From an uncultured Methanobrevibacter sp. (GTDB lineage Archaea; Methanobacteriota; Methanobacteria; Methanobacteriales; Methanobacteriaceae): 64,000 nucleotides of DNA. The translations under genes were made by a program, and so were the position numbers. The notes below the pieces were generated by a model. That model saw nothing but the letters and a program-made list of their open reading frames with translations. It had not been told where the DNA came from and did not search any database. Of this stretch, positions 9,676 through 20,005 are shown one piece after another (the first letter of the stretch is position 1; the number at the start of each line of letters is the position of its first letter). The stretch is taken from contig NZ_CACXNW010000009.1 in the NCBI RefSeq assembly GCF_902769175.1, positions 1-64,000 on the forward strand, given 5' to 3'.

Positions 9676-12600
9676 TTAGCTTATGTTTAGTGTTGCTTTT
9701 GCAGTTGTTGCTGCAAATGTGCTGTCTCCTGCATATTTAGCAGTTACTGCATAAGATCCTGCTTTAGAAATGCTTACGTTTACGCTTGCAACACCATTTG
9801 CATTGGTTTTTGCTTTGTAGGTTTTTCCATTCACTGTGAAGCTAACTCATTTGTCTGCAATTGCTGTTCCTTTTGCTGTTTTGAAAGTTGCTGTTAATAT
9901 CTTGGTTTTTGCACTTACCTTATATGACTTGTTAGGAACGGTCAGTGTAGGGGTTTGTGTATCAACAGTGATTTTTGCAACTGCAAATGATGCGTTGTAG
10001 TTTTCATCACCTAAGAAACAGATAGCAAATGTGTATACTCCTTTGTATCCAAGGTTGATTTGGAGTTTTGCTGTTCTGTTTTCATCTGTGATGATTCCAT
10101 CTTTTTCATAGGTGTATACTACTCCATTGAATCCTATTTGCATAGGGACATTTGGCATAATTTTTCCGTTAGAGTCTTTTAATGTGAAGTAGAACCATTC
10201 TCCAGTGTTTACATCACTTTGAGCAATTGCTGTTGTGTTCATATTCTCGAATATGATTTGTGTACCTAATTTTGCTACTTTAAAGTAATCTGTTGCCATA
10301 GATGGGTTATAAACTTCGTTTCCTGCATAATTTGCTACTATTGGGTAGGTATCTGCAGTTAAAGTGTTGTTTATTTCCAGTTTTCCAATACCTTCAGTTA
10401 CTTTAACGGTTTGGTTTGCATCATTGAACAATACTGTGATATCAGCGGTTAAACCTTTGTTTTCATGGTCTTTTAAAGTAAATTCAATCACTGTTTTCTC
10501 ACCATATGTGATGTTATTTGCTTTGATTGTAATGATTGAATCTTTGCTGTCAATTTTTGGCACATTCACTGCGACAGTTTTTCTTGCAGTTGTATAGTTT
10601 TCATTAGTGAATATCACTTCCACTGCATGGTTTCCAGGACTTAAGTTGTTTAATGGGACTGTCACTGTACCTGTTTCATTGATGGTGACTGTTATTGGGT
10701 TTTCAGTGTTTCCATCGATGCAAATGTTTGCAGTTCCAGCGATTGGATTTCCTTTATCTTTCACTTCAATGCTTACGCTTGCTTCTCCAGGACTTACTGT
10801 GAGCTCTGGAGTTCCAGGATTGACATTTGTTGTAAGGCTGATTGGGTTGAAAGTATACTCATCTTCATTTGATGGGCTTACGGTAATGAGTTTAGATCCT
10901 GCAGCTAATTTGCCAAGGTTTACAATATTGCTTATGACATCATATTCTTTAGCTTCTTCATTGTCAATGCTAACCATTACTTTTTCCAGATTGATGGATT
11001 TTCCGCTAATGGTTTGTGCAGTAATTGTAATGATTGTGTCTTCGCCATAGTCAACGTCATTTGCTTTTATTTCCACATTTGCTTGCTTGGTTTCATTAAT
11101 GTTTAGTTGTGCAGTGTTTGAACTGTCAACTGCATGGTATTCATCGTTACCTAAGAATCTTGCCATAATGTTAATGGTATCTTGATTAAGGTTTGCCTTG
11201 AATTTAGCTTGTCCTTTTCCATTTTCATCGGTTGTTACATAATCTACATAGCCTTCATCTTCGAATCCGTCGAGATATACTTTTACAAGGCCTGAAATTG
11301 GATTTTCATTTTCATCCATTAATGTGATGTTAATCTTTGCAGTTTCTCCCCAAGCCACTGTGCAGCTATTGTCTATAGTTAGTTTAGCATTGGTCATAAT
11401 GATGTCAATGCTTGCTGTTATGTTTGAGGCAGTATAGTTTTCATCTCCAAGGAATAAAGCACCTGCAATGTAAGTCTTTGTGCTTAAGTCTTTTAGGGAT
11501 ACTTTTATTTCTCCATTTTCATTGGTTGTTTTTTCTTCAACTCCATTTAAGACTATGATTACTTTTGCATTGGAAATTGGATGATTTTCACTATCTTTTA
11601 AGCTGATGGTGAGATTTTCATCTGAACCTATGTATGCGGTTATATTTTCTGCAGACAATACAGTATTTGCTTTTTTGATTGTTATATGGGCTGTATTATT
11701 TGATGCTGTGTAGTTTTCATTTCCAGCAAAGCCAATCTGTGCTTCATATTCTCCTAGAGCTAATTTGTTGATTGGTATTTTTATCTGACCATTTTCATCG
11801 GTAGTGAATGTTTCATTATTTTCAGATATGTTAACTGTCAAGTCGACTCCTATTATAGGATTTCCCTGTTCATTTGTTAGGGTTGCAACTATTTTCTCAT
11901 CTGAACCGAATTCTGCTATTATATCATTTGAAGACAAGCTTGTATTTTGTTTTTCTACAATAATGTTTATTTTTTTAGATGGGCCATAACCTGAATCTTT
12001 CCCAAAGCTTATTGTTGCTGTGTAATTGCCTGCTGCCAATTTTTGGAATAGTGATGCATCCACAAATAGGGTTCCTGATTTGCTGGTTATGAAAGTTTCC
12101 CCTTCAAAAAGGTCAATGTATATTTGTTCTCCGCTTATAGGATATCCATCTGCTTCTGTCACTTCAATTAGATAGGAGTAGCTTGTGTTGTATTTAATAA
12201 TAAATGGATTTTCACAATTTATTTTTGCTATGATCTTTACAACGAATATATTTACATCCTTACGTGTTCTTTCACGTGTATCGTCCCCTAAGAATAAAAA
12301 GCTTGCATTGTGGATGCCTAAACTTAAATCCTTAAGGGTTATTGAGACAGAACAATTCTCCTCTGTAACTGGATACATTAATTTGTTATCTAAGCTAACA
12401 ATTACCATGGTATTAGCTATAGGACCTGGATTTGGACCTGCATCATAGAATGTGGCAGTTAATTTTGAAATGGTATTATGGATCATAGTTGTGTCATTCA
12501 CATCAATAACAACAGGATCTTTAGTTAATTTTATTGTAAAATTATGAATTTCAATTTCAGAGGCACCTTCAATGCTTGCAGTAGCGATATACTCTCCTTC

Positions 12601-13500
12601 AGGTAACTGAAATCTCCAATATTCTCCACTTTCAACCATTGCAGTATCTACCAGTTCCCCATCTTTATAAACATTTATGGAAACAACAATATTATTAAAA
12701 TCCTTGCCGGAATCTGTCTTTACATTTACACCTATCCCGTTTACTTCATAGCTTTTGCCTGTGTAATTATCAATATTGATAGTGATGTTTTGGCAAAATT
12801 CACAATCTTCATATATGTTATTGGTAAAGGTACAATTTATCACAACAGCATCTCCAACTGCGATATTCTCTCCATAGCTATCTATGTAGTTATCTTTAAA
12901 ATTAGAATTTATTGCAAAACCTAGGAATAATGCTGCTAGGTAGGAAGCATGATTATTTGTAAAGTTACAGTTTATTGCATTAAATTCATATCCTGCTCCT
13001 CCTTGAACTGCTTGGTTTTCTTGGAATGTACAGTTTATTGCGATTCTTTCTTCCATTGCTCCACCGTAACATGCAATGTTCCTTATGAATGTGGAGTTTA
13101 TTGCTTTTCCATGATATATTGCACCTCCCCCTCCACTTTTTGCATTGTTGTCTATGAATGTGGAGTTTATTGCAGTTCCTTCATACATTGCTCCACCATC
13201 ATATGCTTTGTTATTATAGAATGTACAGTTTATTGCTGTGGATGCTCCTAATATTGCTCCACCATTCTCTGTATAATATGGCTTTCCATTTGCAAAAGTG
13301 ATGTTTTTAAATACAACAGTGCTATTGGTTACATGGAATATCCGTGCTTTGCCATTTGCATCGATTGTGTATCCATTTCCATTGATGGTTACTGTACGGT
13401 TAATTGTAATGCCGTTAGGAAAATCATCTTCATCAGAATAATTGTAGTCTCGAGTTAGATTTATTTCTAAATCATCATTGTTATTGATGAGGCTATTCAA
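9676..13500 (-). pseudogene. adhesin-like protein with in-frame stop and missing signal peptide
   Basis: Large surface protein of the beta-helix plus Ig-like type. From 13500 to 9850 one frame is open (1217 residues). The first 200 or so residues are beta-helix rungs (INSTFIDNNAKSGGGGAIYH and similar); then come Ig-like units of about 90 residues (ITLMDENENPISGLVKVYLD and similar). A single TGA at 9847-9849 interrupts the last unit. The same frame resumes at once with VSFTVNGKTYKAKTNANGV and ends at a TAA (9676-9678) after TAKATLNIS, the usual end of such proteins. At the other end the frame opens at 13645 but contains no ATG or GTG, only a TTG at 13500, and no hydrophobic leader. The acidic stretch before it (DISSINENQELILEKTPNEE) looks like the spacer that normally follows a signal peptide. 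Both ends therefore look damaged. Confidence 0.8.
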
Positions 13501-13626
13501 AGATTTGAATGTTCCTGTTGCAGTTAATGGATTATTATCATTTTCCGCCCCTAAATTCTCTTCATTAGGAGTTTTCTCTAAAATAAGTTCTTGATTTTCA
13601 TTTATACTGCTAATATCCTTTGCACC

Positions 13627-13700
13627 CCCTATAATTATAGTTTTTAATCATATATTACTAACTTTATTAATTAAATATATTAAGTTTTTATATTTTTTTT
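13627..13700 (-). promoter_or_regulatory. remnant promoter and ribosome-binding site of the second adhesin gene
   Basis: On the minus strand a TATA-like element (TTAATATATTTAATTAAT, near 13670) is followed by AGGGGGTG (13627-13632 region), a good ribosome-binding site. No start codon or signal sequence follows it in frame, consistent with loss of the leader coding sequence. Confidence 0.35.
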
Positions 13701-13917
13701 AAATCAGTTGCTTATGATATGTTTGATTAAATTGGGTATTTTTATAAGAAAAAATAGTTTTTTAACAAAAATATGTGTCTATTCTTTTTTTATATGAAAA
13801 AAATAGTATTTTAGCAAATCATCTGCCAATTTTTTTTTTATTTTTATTTGAACATTAAAAAAGATTCTTTTTATAAAAAAAGATGAAAAATAATTAAAAA
13901 TAGTGATTTAACTAATA

Positions 13918-14110
13918 TTTTTGAATTTAATATAATTTGGTGAATAATTAAAATAGAGAATTTATTAATATTTAGAATTTAATTTAAAAAATAGGATTTG
14001 AAAATCAATCTAACAAAAATTTTTGAATTTAATATAATTTGGTGAATAATTAAAAATAGAGAATTTATTAATATTTAGAATTTAATTTAAAAAATAGGAT
14101 TTGAAAATCA
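13918..14110. repeat. 102-bp tandem repeat, two copies
   Basis: TTTTTGAATTTAATATAATT begins at 13918 and again at 14020. Both copies continue through TTTAATTTAAAAAATAGG and TTGAAAATCAAT; the second copy runs into the CPBP terminator stem. Fills most of the gap between two minus-strand genes. Confidence 0.8.
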
Positions 14111-14140
14111 ATAGTTTTTATACTATCAATTTTCATGGTT
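14098..14140 (-). terminator. hairpin terminator of the CPBP gene
   Basis: Minus strand: GAAAATTGATAGT and ACTATTGATTTTC pair with one mismatch around a short A-rich loop, followed by AAATCCTATTTTTT. It lies 15 bp after the stop at 14154. Confidence 0.5.
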
Positions 14141-14153
14141 TAACTATTTATTT

Positions 14154-14957
14154 TCACTTTTTTAAGACATATACTGATATGACTATTGCTACAATCACTA
14201 CAAAACTTACGATAAGACTGGATTCTGGTCCAAAAGTTCTTCCATTTAAAATATTTGGACTAATTGCACTGAATTTTAATAATGAATAGGTAGTGGAGCC
14301 ACTAACATTTAACCCGAAAACAGGTCCTAATAGGAAATTCCATGCTGTATGGATACCACCGCAGATCCAAATGTTATCATATTTTAAAAAGATTATAGCA
14401 AAAAGGGTTCCAATTAGGAAAATATTCACAATTGACAGTATATCAAATCCGTTATTTCCTAAGTGTGGAAGAATGAATACTATATTTGATGCCAATATTG
14501 CAAATAGAATGCTATGTCTTCTAGCAAAGTAGGTTAATGCCCATCCTCTGCAATATATCTCTTCACCAAATGATTGCACTCCATATCCTATGAAATATAA
14601 GATAAGAAGAATGCAGCTTGAAAAATCAATGCCATTATATTTGAATTGTCCAAATAGAACTCCTATGATTATAATAGCAAAAATCAATACTAATCCAATC
14701 AATAATCCTTTTAATGTTGATGATATTACATTTCCCTTACTAAATCCAATACTTCTCAAACTGCGCTTTTCTATTTTGGTAATAAATAAATAGATTAGTA
14801 TTGGTGAGAAAATAAAGGATAAATGGACTAATAAAAAGTTTAATGGAGTTTGTATTTGTGCATTCGGATCAAAAAACATATATTGAACTATTGATATGAC
14901 AAGTATCAATATAAAAAATAATATGATGAAACGTCCTATTTCCTTAGAAAAAGACAT
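14154..14957 (-). CDS. CPBP-family intramembrane metalloprotease
   Basis: Predicted CAAX-protease/bacteriocin-processing (CPBP, Abi) family membrane protein, 267 residues as read from the ATG at 14957. The three family motifs are present: EExxxR (E132-E133...R137), FxxxH (F161...H165) and HxxxN (H203...N207), which supply the metal ligands and catalytic glutamate. Six to eight hydrophobic segments surround them. Members process prenylated or small peptides, and many have no known substrate. The ATG at 14957 lacks a ribosome-binding site. A strong one (AGAGGAG) lies before another ATG at 15028, which opens a 30-codon reading that overlaps this gene in another frame, so the true protein may be about 295 residues with one base lost near 14940. 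Confidence 0.8.
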   Translation of the reverse strand: MSFSKEIGRFIILFFILILVISIVQYMFFDPNAQIQTPLNFLLVHLSFIFSPILIYLFITKIEKRSLRSIGFSKGNVISSTLKGLLIGLVLIFAIIIIGVLFGQFKYNGIDFSSCILLILYFIGYGVQSFGEEIYCRGWALTYFARRHSILFAILASNIVFILPHLGNNGFDILSIVNIFLIGTLFAIIFLKYDNIWICGGIHTAWNFLLGPVFGLNVSGSTTYSLLKFSAISPNILNGRTFGPESSLIVSFVVIVAIVISVYVLKK

Positions 14958-15028
14958 TTTCGAACATTTTTACGTGCTTCCTTAATCGTTTCTGATTTGT
15001 CTGCATAACTTTCTATAATTGAAAACAT
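14936..15028 (-). CDS. 30-codon reading ahead of the CPBP gene: lost N-terminus or leader peptide
   Basis: ATG at 15028 follows AGAGGAGAAGT, the best ribosome-binding site of the locus. The peptide begins MFSIIESYADKSETIKEARK and ends KCLFLRK, overlapping the CPBP start by 22 nt. If one base is restored near 14940 the reading joins as CLFLR, one uncertain residue, IGRFIILFF, a natural lead into the first membrane helix. The simplest reading is a frameshifted N-terminal extension; a translationally coupled leader peptide is the alternative. Confidence 0.5.
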   Translation of the reverse strand: MFSIIESYADKSETIKEARKNVRKCLFLRK

Positions 15029-15269
15029 ACTTCTCCTCTTTAAGTTAATTCTAATATTATTATTTTTTAATACTATTAATACTTAATTTTAGAAAATAAT
15101 CTTTATAAGTTTTTTTATAAATTAAAACATTTTGAATGAAGAGATGTGTAAAATTATCGTTTATATGTTTAGAATAAAGAAATAGATGTTTATGAGTTAT
15201 TAAATGTTTTTTGTGTTTGTTGAATTAAATAAGCATGTTTTATGTAAAATTAAAGGATAATAATTAAAA

Positions 15270-15400
15270 AATTAAAAAAATGGTTATTTGCTTGTAAAAT
15301 AAAAATTATGATAATTTAAAAATTAAAAAAATGGTTATTTGCTTGTAAAATAAAAATTATGATAATTTAAAAATTAAAAAATAGTTTTTTGCTTGAAAAA
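15270..15400. repeat. 51-bp tandem repeat, three copies
   Basis: AATTAAAAAAATGGTTATTT-type units with TGGTTA at 15281 and 15332 and a variant at 15382, each followed by TTTGCTTGTAAAATAAAAAT or a close variant. Confidence 0.8.
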
Positions 15401-15427
15401 TAAAAAAATATAAAAAAATAAGAAAAT

Positions 15428-15475
15428 TTAATAGCATGGTTTTGGGTCATTGTTAACTACATCATATGGAATCAT
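15428..15475 (-). CDS. candidate 15-residue peptide gene
   Basis: The minus strand encodes MIPYDVVNNDPKPCY followed by TAA. The ATG is 8 nt behind an uninterrupted GAGGAGG (15483-15490 region), one of the strongest ribosome-binding sites in the window. About 50 nt further up, an archaeal promoter (GTTTATATAC, 15552-15561, with a purine-rich BRE) would start transcription near 15530. After the stop, T-rich tracts (about 15400-15427) resemble archaeal terminators. All parts of a transcription unit are therefore present for a 15-codon ORF. No family is recognised. It could be a functional micropeptide, a modified peptide precursor or the fossil of a larger gene. Confidence 0.45.
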   Translation of the reverse strand: MIPYDVVNNDPKPCY

Positions 15476-15551
15476 ATGTTTTTCCTCCTCATTTTTAAGT
15501 AGCTTCAATTAATTTTCAAATTTCCTGTTAATTTAATTTATTAAATAGTTA

Positions 15552-15581
15552 GTATATAAACTTAATCGAATGTAAGCGCTT
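15552..15581 (-). promoter_or_regulatory. BRE/TATA promoter with adjacent AAGCGCTT palindrome
   Basis: Minus strand: TCGATTAA (BRE-like) then GTTTATATAC (TATA). Immediately upstream lies the self-complementary AAGCGCTT (15574-15581), unusually GC-rich for this DNA, a possible operator. Confidence 0.5.
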
Positions 15582-15948
15582 GCTTGCATCATTAAATCTG
15601 ATATATTTGCTTAAAAATATCGATAATATGTAAAAAACTATTTATTTGTATTTTTGAAGAATGATGATGGATTAAAAGGGTTTATTAAAGAAAATTTTAG
15701 GATTGATAAAATTAAAAGAATAAAAAAATACTAAAAAAAAAGAGAGTATAGGAAATCTATAGAATATAATATTAAAAAAAGAGATATTTTGAAATAAAAA
15801 AAATAAAAAAAGAAAAGAAAAAGATTATAAATTTATTTAAAGATTAATTCGGATTTTTTTTTATTAAATAAATTTATTCAGTCTTTTATTTTAAAAGAAA
15901 TTAAAAATAAAGAAATTAAAATAGTTTAAAACTATTTTAATTGATAAT

Positions 15949-18249
15949 TTATTTTAAAATCTTTTTAACAGTATTGGATTTAACCCAAATCTTTTTGGAT
16001 CTGTATTTAACACCAATATAACCTGGTTTGAGTTTTAATATTTGACTTGAATAGGTTTCACTTTTAATGTCAAACATTACAACTTGGCCAACTTTAAGTT
16101 CAAATAAGGTTCCATTGATGTAAACTTCTTCAACATCATTTCTTGCCTTATGCATCATAAGTGTTTTTTGGCCTTCTTCAACAGGTTCTTTTTCTGCAAC
16201 AGCAGCTTTTCTTGTACGTTTGGATCTTTCTTTAGCTTCAGCTCTTTTATGGAGTTCCTCTTCGCTGATGCCTTTGGATCCTAAAATCTTTTTGGTGTTT
16301 TCAGCTCTGCGTTGTTTATCTTTCTCTTTTTTCTCAATCTTTTCATAATCCTCTTTGGTGTAGACATTTGCATCTTTTTCAGATGTTTCATCAGTCACAT
16401 CTTCAAAGCTTTTAGATAACTCTTCATCATCTGTTTTATTGTAGGATTCCTTATTGATTTCCTTGTATATTTTGTCTACATCTTTATTTGGCCTATTGTA
16501 TGCCATGTCACGTTCTTCTTCTTCGTGGATTGGAGTTATAGTGATTGTGTCTCCAATATACTCGATTCCATCTCCTAATTCTTGAGCATAATCTTCAGGA
16601 ACTATATCATCAACTTCTTCCACAACAACCGGCTTTTCAGGAACATTGGATTTTCTGAAGTTTCTGATGGAATTAATAGCGCTGTTGATTAGTTCATTAC
16701 TTGTAGATTGGGTTTCAGTATCTGCATTGATTGTGACAAAGTCATTTTCAGGAGTGTTGTCAACTTCCACTTTTTTATCTTTGTTGAGAATTAAATGCAA
16801 GTCATCGTTGTAAACCTTTTCAGCAACTTGAGAAACTTTATCGCTTACTTTTGAAGCTCCTTCAACAATAGCTGATTTAGCTTCATCCACTTTGGATTCA
16901 GTTTCTGCTTTCACTTCAGGAATGATTGCAGATTCTTCTTCTGCAGCTTCTTCTTTTTCTGCACTTGCTTTTTTGATTTTTTCAATTGTAGATTCTATAT
17001 CTGGAGTTTCAGATTTTTCCTCTTTTGCAGGTTCTGCTTTAGGTTCTTCAGCTTTAACCTCTACAGTTTTTTCTGCTTCTTTTGCAGGAGTTTCTTCGGT
17101 TTTAGTTTCTGCAGGTTCTGCTTTAGGTTTTTCTGTTTTGACTTCTGCAGTTTTTTCTGTTTCTTTTGCAGGGGTTTCTTCGGCTTTAGTTTCTGCAGGT
17201 TCTGCTTTAGGTTTTTCTGTTTTGACTTCTGCAGTTTTTTCTGCTTCTTTTGCAGGAGTTTCTTCTGCTTTGACTTCTGCAGTTTTTTCTGCTTCTTTTG
17301 CAGGAGTTTCTTCTGCTTTGACTTCTGCAGTTTTTTCTGTTTCTTTTGCAGGGGTTTCTTCTGCTTCCGCTTCTGCAGTTTCTTCAGCTTCTTCTACTTT
17401 AACTTCTTTATCTGCAGAAATGGTTTCTTCCACTTCTTCTTTAGCTTCTTCAATCTTTTTAATCAATTCAGCAGTTTCTTTTTCTGCTTTTTCAACTACT
17501 TCGCTTTGCTCTTCAACCTTTGGAGTAGAATCTTCGATTTTTGCAGATTCTTTTAATTCTTCAATGCTGTCTGAAGGTTGCACTGATTTAACGACTTTCA
17601 CTCCACCATCAGTATCTTCAACAACTAATTTATTTGCATCTTTTGAGATGAATTCCTTTTGCTTTTCAGTCATTGGCACTTGTTTAGCTATAGGTTGTTC
17701 CTCTTTAGCTCTTGCACTGTTGATTGTTGCAGTATGAACAGGTTTAATAGGTTCTTGGAATGGCTTAACCTCTTCCTCTTTAACCATTTGGGTCTTAACT
17801 CTTTCTGGAGTTCTTTGTACCTTTTTAGTTGTAACTGCTTCAGCTGGAGCTCTTCTGACTTTTCTTACTTGTCTTTTAGGAGCATTTTCCATAGCTTGTG
17901 CTCTTTGTCTGAGCAATGCAGTAGTTCCACCAACGTTTTCAGTTTCAACAAGATCATCAGCTAAAGCGCTTCTGGCTTTTTTAGCTTCTTTTTTTGCAGT
18001 GTTGTATTGGCTGTCAATAGTATTTGCATAATTTTGTGCTTGAGTGTAATCTGGACGTTTTTTGCTTGTTCTTCTAGTTCTTTTACGTCTTTCATTATCG
18101 TAATCAGCTTTTGTGCTGTTGATAAATTCTTCTAATTTCTCTCTTTCGTCATCTTTTTCTTTGTCTCTGTAATATAGCTTAACAATTACTATGGAAATTA
18201 TTCCAATAATTGCTATGATTAAGAGTAATATTAATGTTACCTCTTTCAT
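15949..18249 (-). CDS. membrane-anchored Lys/Glu/Ala-rich repeat protein
   Basis: About 766 residues. I chose the ATG at 18249 over the GTG at 18258 because CGGTGA lies 6-10 nt before the ATG. Residues 4-26 form one hydrophobic helix (LILLLIIAIIGIISIVIVK) followed by a charged stretch, so the bulk is probably cytoplasmic. The middle is strongly charged and low complexity, with a 16-residue unit, AEETPAKEAEKTAEVK, repeated five times with small changes (coded around 17050-17390). Long helical or disordered segments follow. The last 60 residues (GTLFELKVGQVVMFDIKSET...KIWVKSNTVKKILK) look like a small beta-rich domain. No enzyme motif is visible and I do not recognise the family. The Ser-rich ORFs on the opposite strand here are shadows of this composition. 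Confidence 0.75.
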   Translation of the reverse strand: MKEVTLILLLIIAIIGIISIVIVKLYYRDKEKDDEREKLEEFINSTKADYDNERRKRTRRTSKKRPDYTQAQNYANTIDSQYNTAKKEAKKARSALADDLVETENVGGTTALLRQRAQAMENAPKRQVRKVRRAPAEAVTTKKVQRTPERVKTQMVKEEEVKPFQEPIKPVHTATINSARAKEEQPIAKQVPMTEKQKEFISKDANKLVVEDTDGGVKVVKSVQPSDSIEELKESAKIEDSTPKVEEQSEVVEKAEKETAELIKKIEEAKEEVEETISADKEVKVEEAEETAEAEAEETPAKETEKTAEVKAEETPAKEAEKTAEVKAEETPAKEAEKTAEVKTEKPKAEPAETKAEETPAKETEKTAEVKTEKPKAEPAETKTEETPAKEAEKTVEVKAEEPKAEPAKEEKSETPDIESTIEKIKKASAEKEEAAEEESAIIPEVKAETESKVDEAKSAIVEGASKVSDKVSQVAEKVYNDDLHLILNKDKKVEVDNTPENDFVTINADTETQSTSNELINSAINSIRNFRKSNVPEKPVVVEEVDDIVPEDYAQELGDGIEYIGDTITITPIHEEEERDMAYNRPNKDVDKIYKEINKESYNKTDDEELSKSFEDVTDETSEKDANVYTKEDYEKIEKKEKDKQRRAENTKKILGSKGISEEELHKRAEAKERSKRTRKAAVAEKEPVEEGQKTLMMHKARNDVEEVYINGTLFELKVGQVVMFDIKSETYSSQILKLKPGYIGVKYRSKKIWVKSNTVKKILK
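17050..17390. repeat. in-frame coding repeat (16-residue unit, five copies)
   Basis: Encodes AEETPAKExEKTAEVK five times inside the membrane-anchored protein; some copies are separated by a 12-residue TEKPKAEPAETK insert. The near-identical DNA makes copy-number change by slippage likely. Confidence 0.75.
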
Positions 18250-18565
18250 TTTTTTCACCGAATTAATCTTTATTTTAGTATTGGTTTTTTGAAATAATAA
18301 GTATAATTTAATAAAACTTTGATTAAATGATTTTCAATCCCTATTCATTAATTTAAACTTAAAAATCACTTTAAGACAATCATTGAAGCATTTAAATATT
18401 GTTTTTCAATTATAAAACAAACCTAAGTTAATGAAAGATTATCTTATAGTATTATATGTATATCTTTTTTATTTTATTTATACATTAGTTTTTGACTAGT
18501 CCATTATGGATTTTTTTTAAAAAAATTTTTCCTTTTTCAAATATCATTCTATTATAAATCCACAA

Positions 18566-18576
18566 TTTTATATAAT
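18566..18576 (+). promoter_or_regulatory. TATA box upstream of dapL
   Basis: TTTTATATAAT in a 520-bp A/T-rich gap between divergent genes, about 200 bp before the dapL start. Nothing else is recognisable in the gap. Confidence 0.35.
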
Positions 18577-18772
18577 ATATCTAATAAATATTTAAGTGTT
18601 AGATGTTTAGAAATTATTAATAAATTATTAAATTAATTGTTTTCCTTGTTAAGATGAATTTAAGAAGCTGAATAATATTTAATATTTTAAGTTTCTTATG
18701 GGGAATCAATTCCCATTTTTTAAGATTTATTTAACTAATGATTTCAATATTTAATATTTCTGAGGTATAAAC

Positions 18773-20005
18773 ATGGTAAAAATTAATGAAAACTATCTTT
18801 TATTGCAAAATAGCTATCTTTTTGTAGAAGTAAACAGACGTTCAGAAAAATATATGGCAGAAAACCCAGACAAAAATGTTATTAAAATGGGTATTGGTGA
18901 TGTAACAAAACCTTTAGTCCCTACAGTTATAAACGCTTTTAAAGATGCTGTAGATGAAATGGCTGAAGCTGACTCATTTATGGGATACGGTCCTGAACAA
19001 GGATACTATTTCTTGGCAGAAGCAATCATCAAAAATGACTTCAATAAATATGGCATAGACTTAGACCTTGATGAAGTGTTCATTTCAGACGGTGCAAAAT
19101 GTGACACAGGTAATATTCAAGAAATCTTTGCTTTAGACAATGTCATTGCAGTAACTGACCCTGTTTACCCAGTATATGTTGACACAAATGTTATGGCTGG
19201 AAGATCAGGTAATATCAAAGATGATGGAATGTATGAAAACATCGTATATCTTCCATGCACTGAAGAAAACAACTTTGTTCCAGAGCTTCCAACTGAACAT
19301 GTTGACTTGATTTATCTCTGTTTCCCAAACAACCCTACTGGAACCACATTAACCAAAGACCAATTAGCTAAATTCGTTGAATATGCAAAAGAAAACGATG
19401 CTCTCATATTATTCGATGCAGCTTATGAAGTTTTCATTACTGAAGATGATGTTCCTCATACAATCTATGAGATTGAAGGTGCTAAAGAAGTTGCTATTGA
19501 ATTTAGAAGCTTTTCAAAAACTGCAGGATTTACTGGTACCCGTTGCGCTTACACTGTTGTTCCTAAGGAAATTAAAATCAAGGACAGCCAAGGCAATGAA
19601 CAAGCTGTCAACCCATTATGGAACAGAAGACAAACCACTAAATTCAATGGTGTTTCCTATCCTGTTCAAAAAGCTGCTGAAGCGGTTTATTCACCTGAAG
19701 GACAAAAGGAAATCATGGAAAACATTGAATATTACTTGGAAAATGCAAGAATCATTCGTGAAAGCTTATCTGATATTGGATTAAATGTTTACGGTGGAGT
19801 CAACTCTCCTTACATTTGGGTAAAGACACCTAATGATATGGAATCTTGGGACTTCTTTGACCTTCTTTTAGAAGAAGCAAACATTGTAGGAACTCCAGGT
19901 TCTGGATTTGGTCCAAGCGGTGAAGGTTACTTAAGACTCACTGCATTCAACACTTTAGAAAACACTAAAGAAGCTATGAGCAGAATTTCCAAATTATCCT
20001 TCTAG
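18773..20005 (+). CDS. dapL: LL-diaminopimelate aminotransferase
   Basis: PLP-dependent class I/II aminotransferase that converts tetrahydrodipicolinate and glutamate directly to LL-diaminopimelate, a one-step route to lysine used by methanogens. The 410-residue length is normal for DapL. Family signatures: the N-terminal [13 protein letters not shown] and [18 protein letters not shown], the [15 protein letters not shown] segment, [10 protein letters not shown], and the PLP lysine in [13 protein letters not shown] (K near 248). The ATG follows TGAGGT (ribosome-binding site). Its stop codon lies in a terminator hairpin, so it is probably transcribed alone. Confidence 0.95.
   Translation: MVKINENYLLLQNSYLFVEVNRRSEKYMAENPDKNVIKMGIGDVTKPLVPTVINAFKDAVDEMAEADSFMGYGPEQGYYFLAEAIIKNDFNKYGIDLDLDEVFISDGAKCDTGNIQEIFALDNVIAVTDPVYPVYVDTNVMAGRSGNIKDDGMYENIVYLPCTEENNFVPELPTEHVDLIYLCFPNNPTGTTLTKDQLAKFVEYAKENDALILFDAAYEVFITEDDVPHTIYEIEGAKEVAIEFRSFSKTAGFTGTRCAYTVVPKEIKIKDSQGNEQAVNPLWNRRQTTKFNGVSYPVQKAAEAVYSPEGQKEIMENIEYYLENARIIRESLSDIGLNVYGGVNSPYIWVKTPNDMESWDFFDLLLEEANIVGTPGSGFGPSGEGYLRLTAFNTLENTKEAMSRISKLSF

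Larger units (their letters stand above)
15029..15948. other. 0.9-kb gap with a mini-gene and 51-bp repeats
   Basis: Apart from the 15-codon transcription unit (15428-15570) and the tandem repeat (15270-15400), the region is A/T-rich without recognisable genes. The segment 15715-15940 is long A-rich tracts behind the end of the next minus-strand gene. Confidence 0.5.

Noticed and set aside
9847-9849. TGA as selenocysteine or programmed readthrough
   Set aside because: No SECIS-like structure was recognised, these Ig-like domains are not selenoproteins, and this lineage is not known to use the codon that way.
16892-17964. Long Ser-rich ORFs on the plus strand inside the 16-18 kb gene
   Set aside because: They are the reverse reading of Glu/Lys/Ala repeats, have no ribosome-binding site, and the minus-strand frame has the signal, anchor and domain order.
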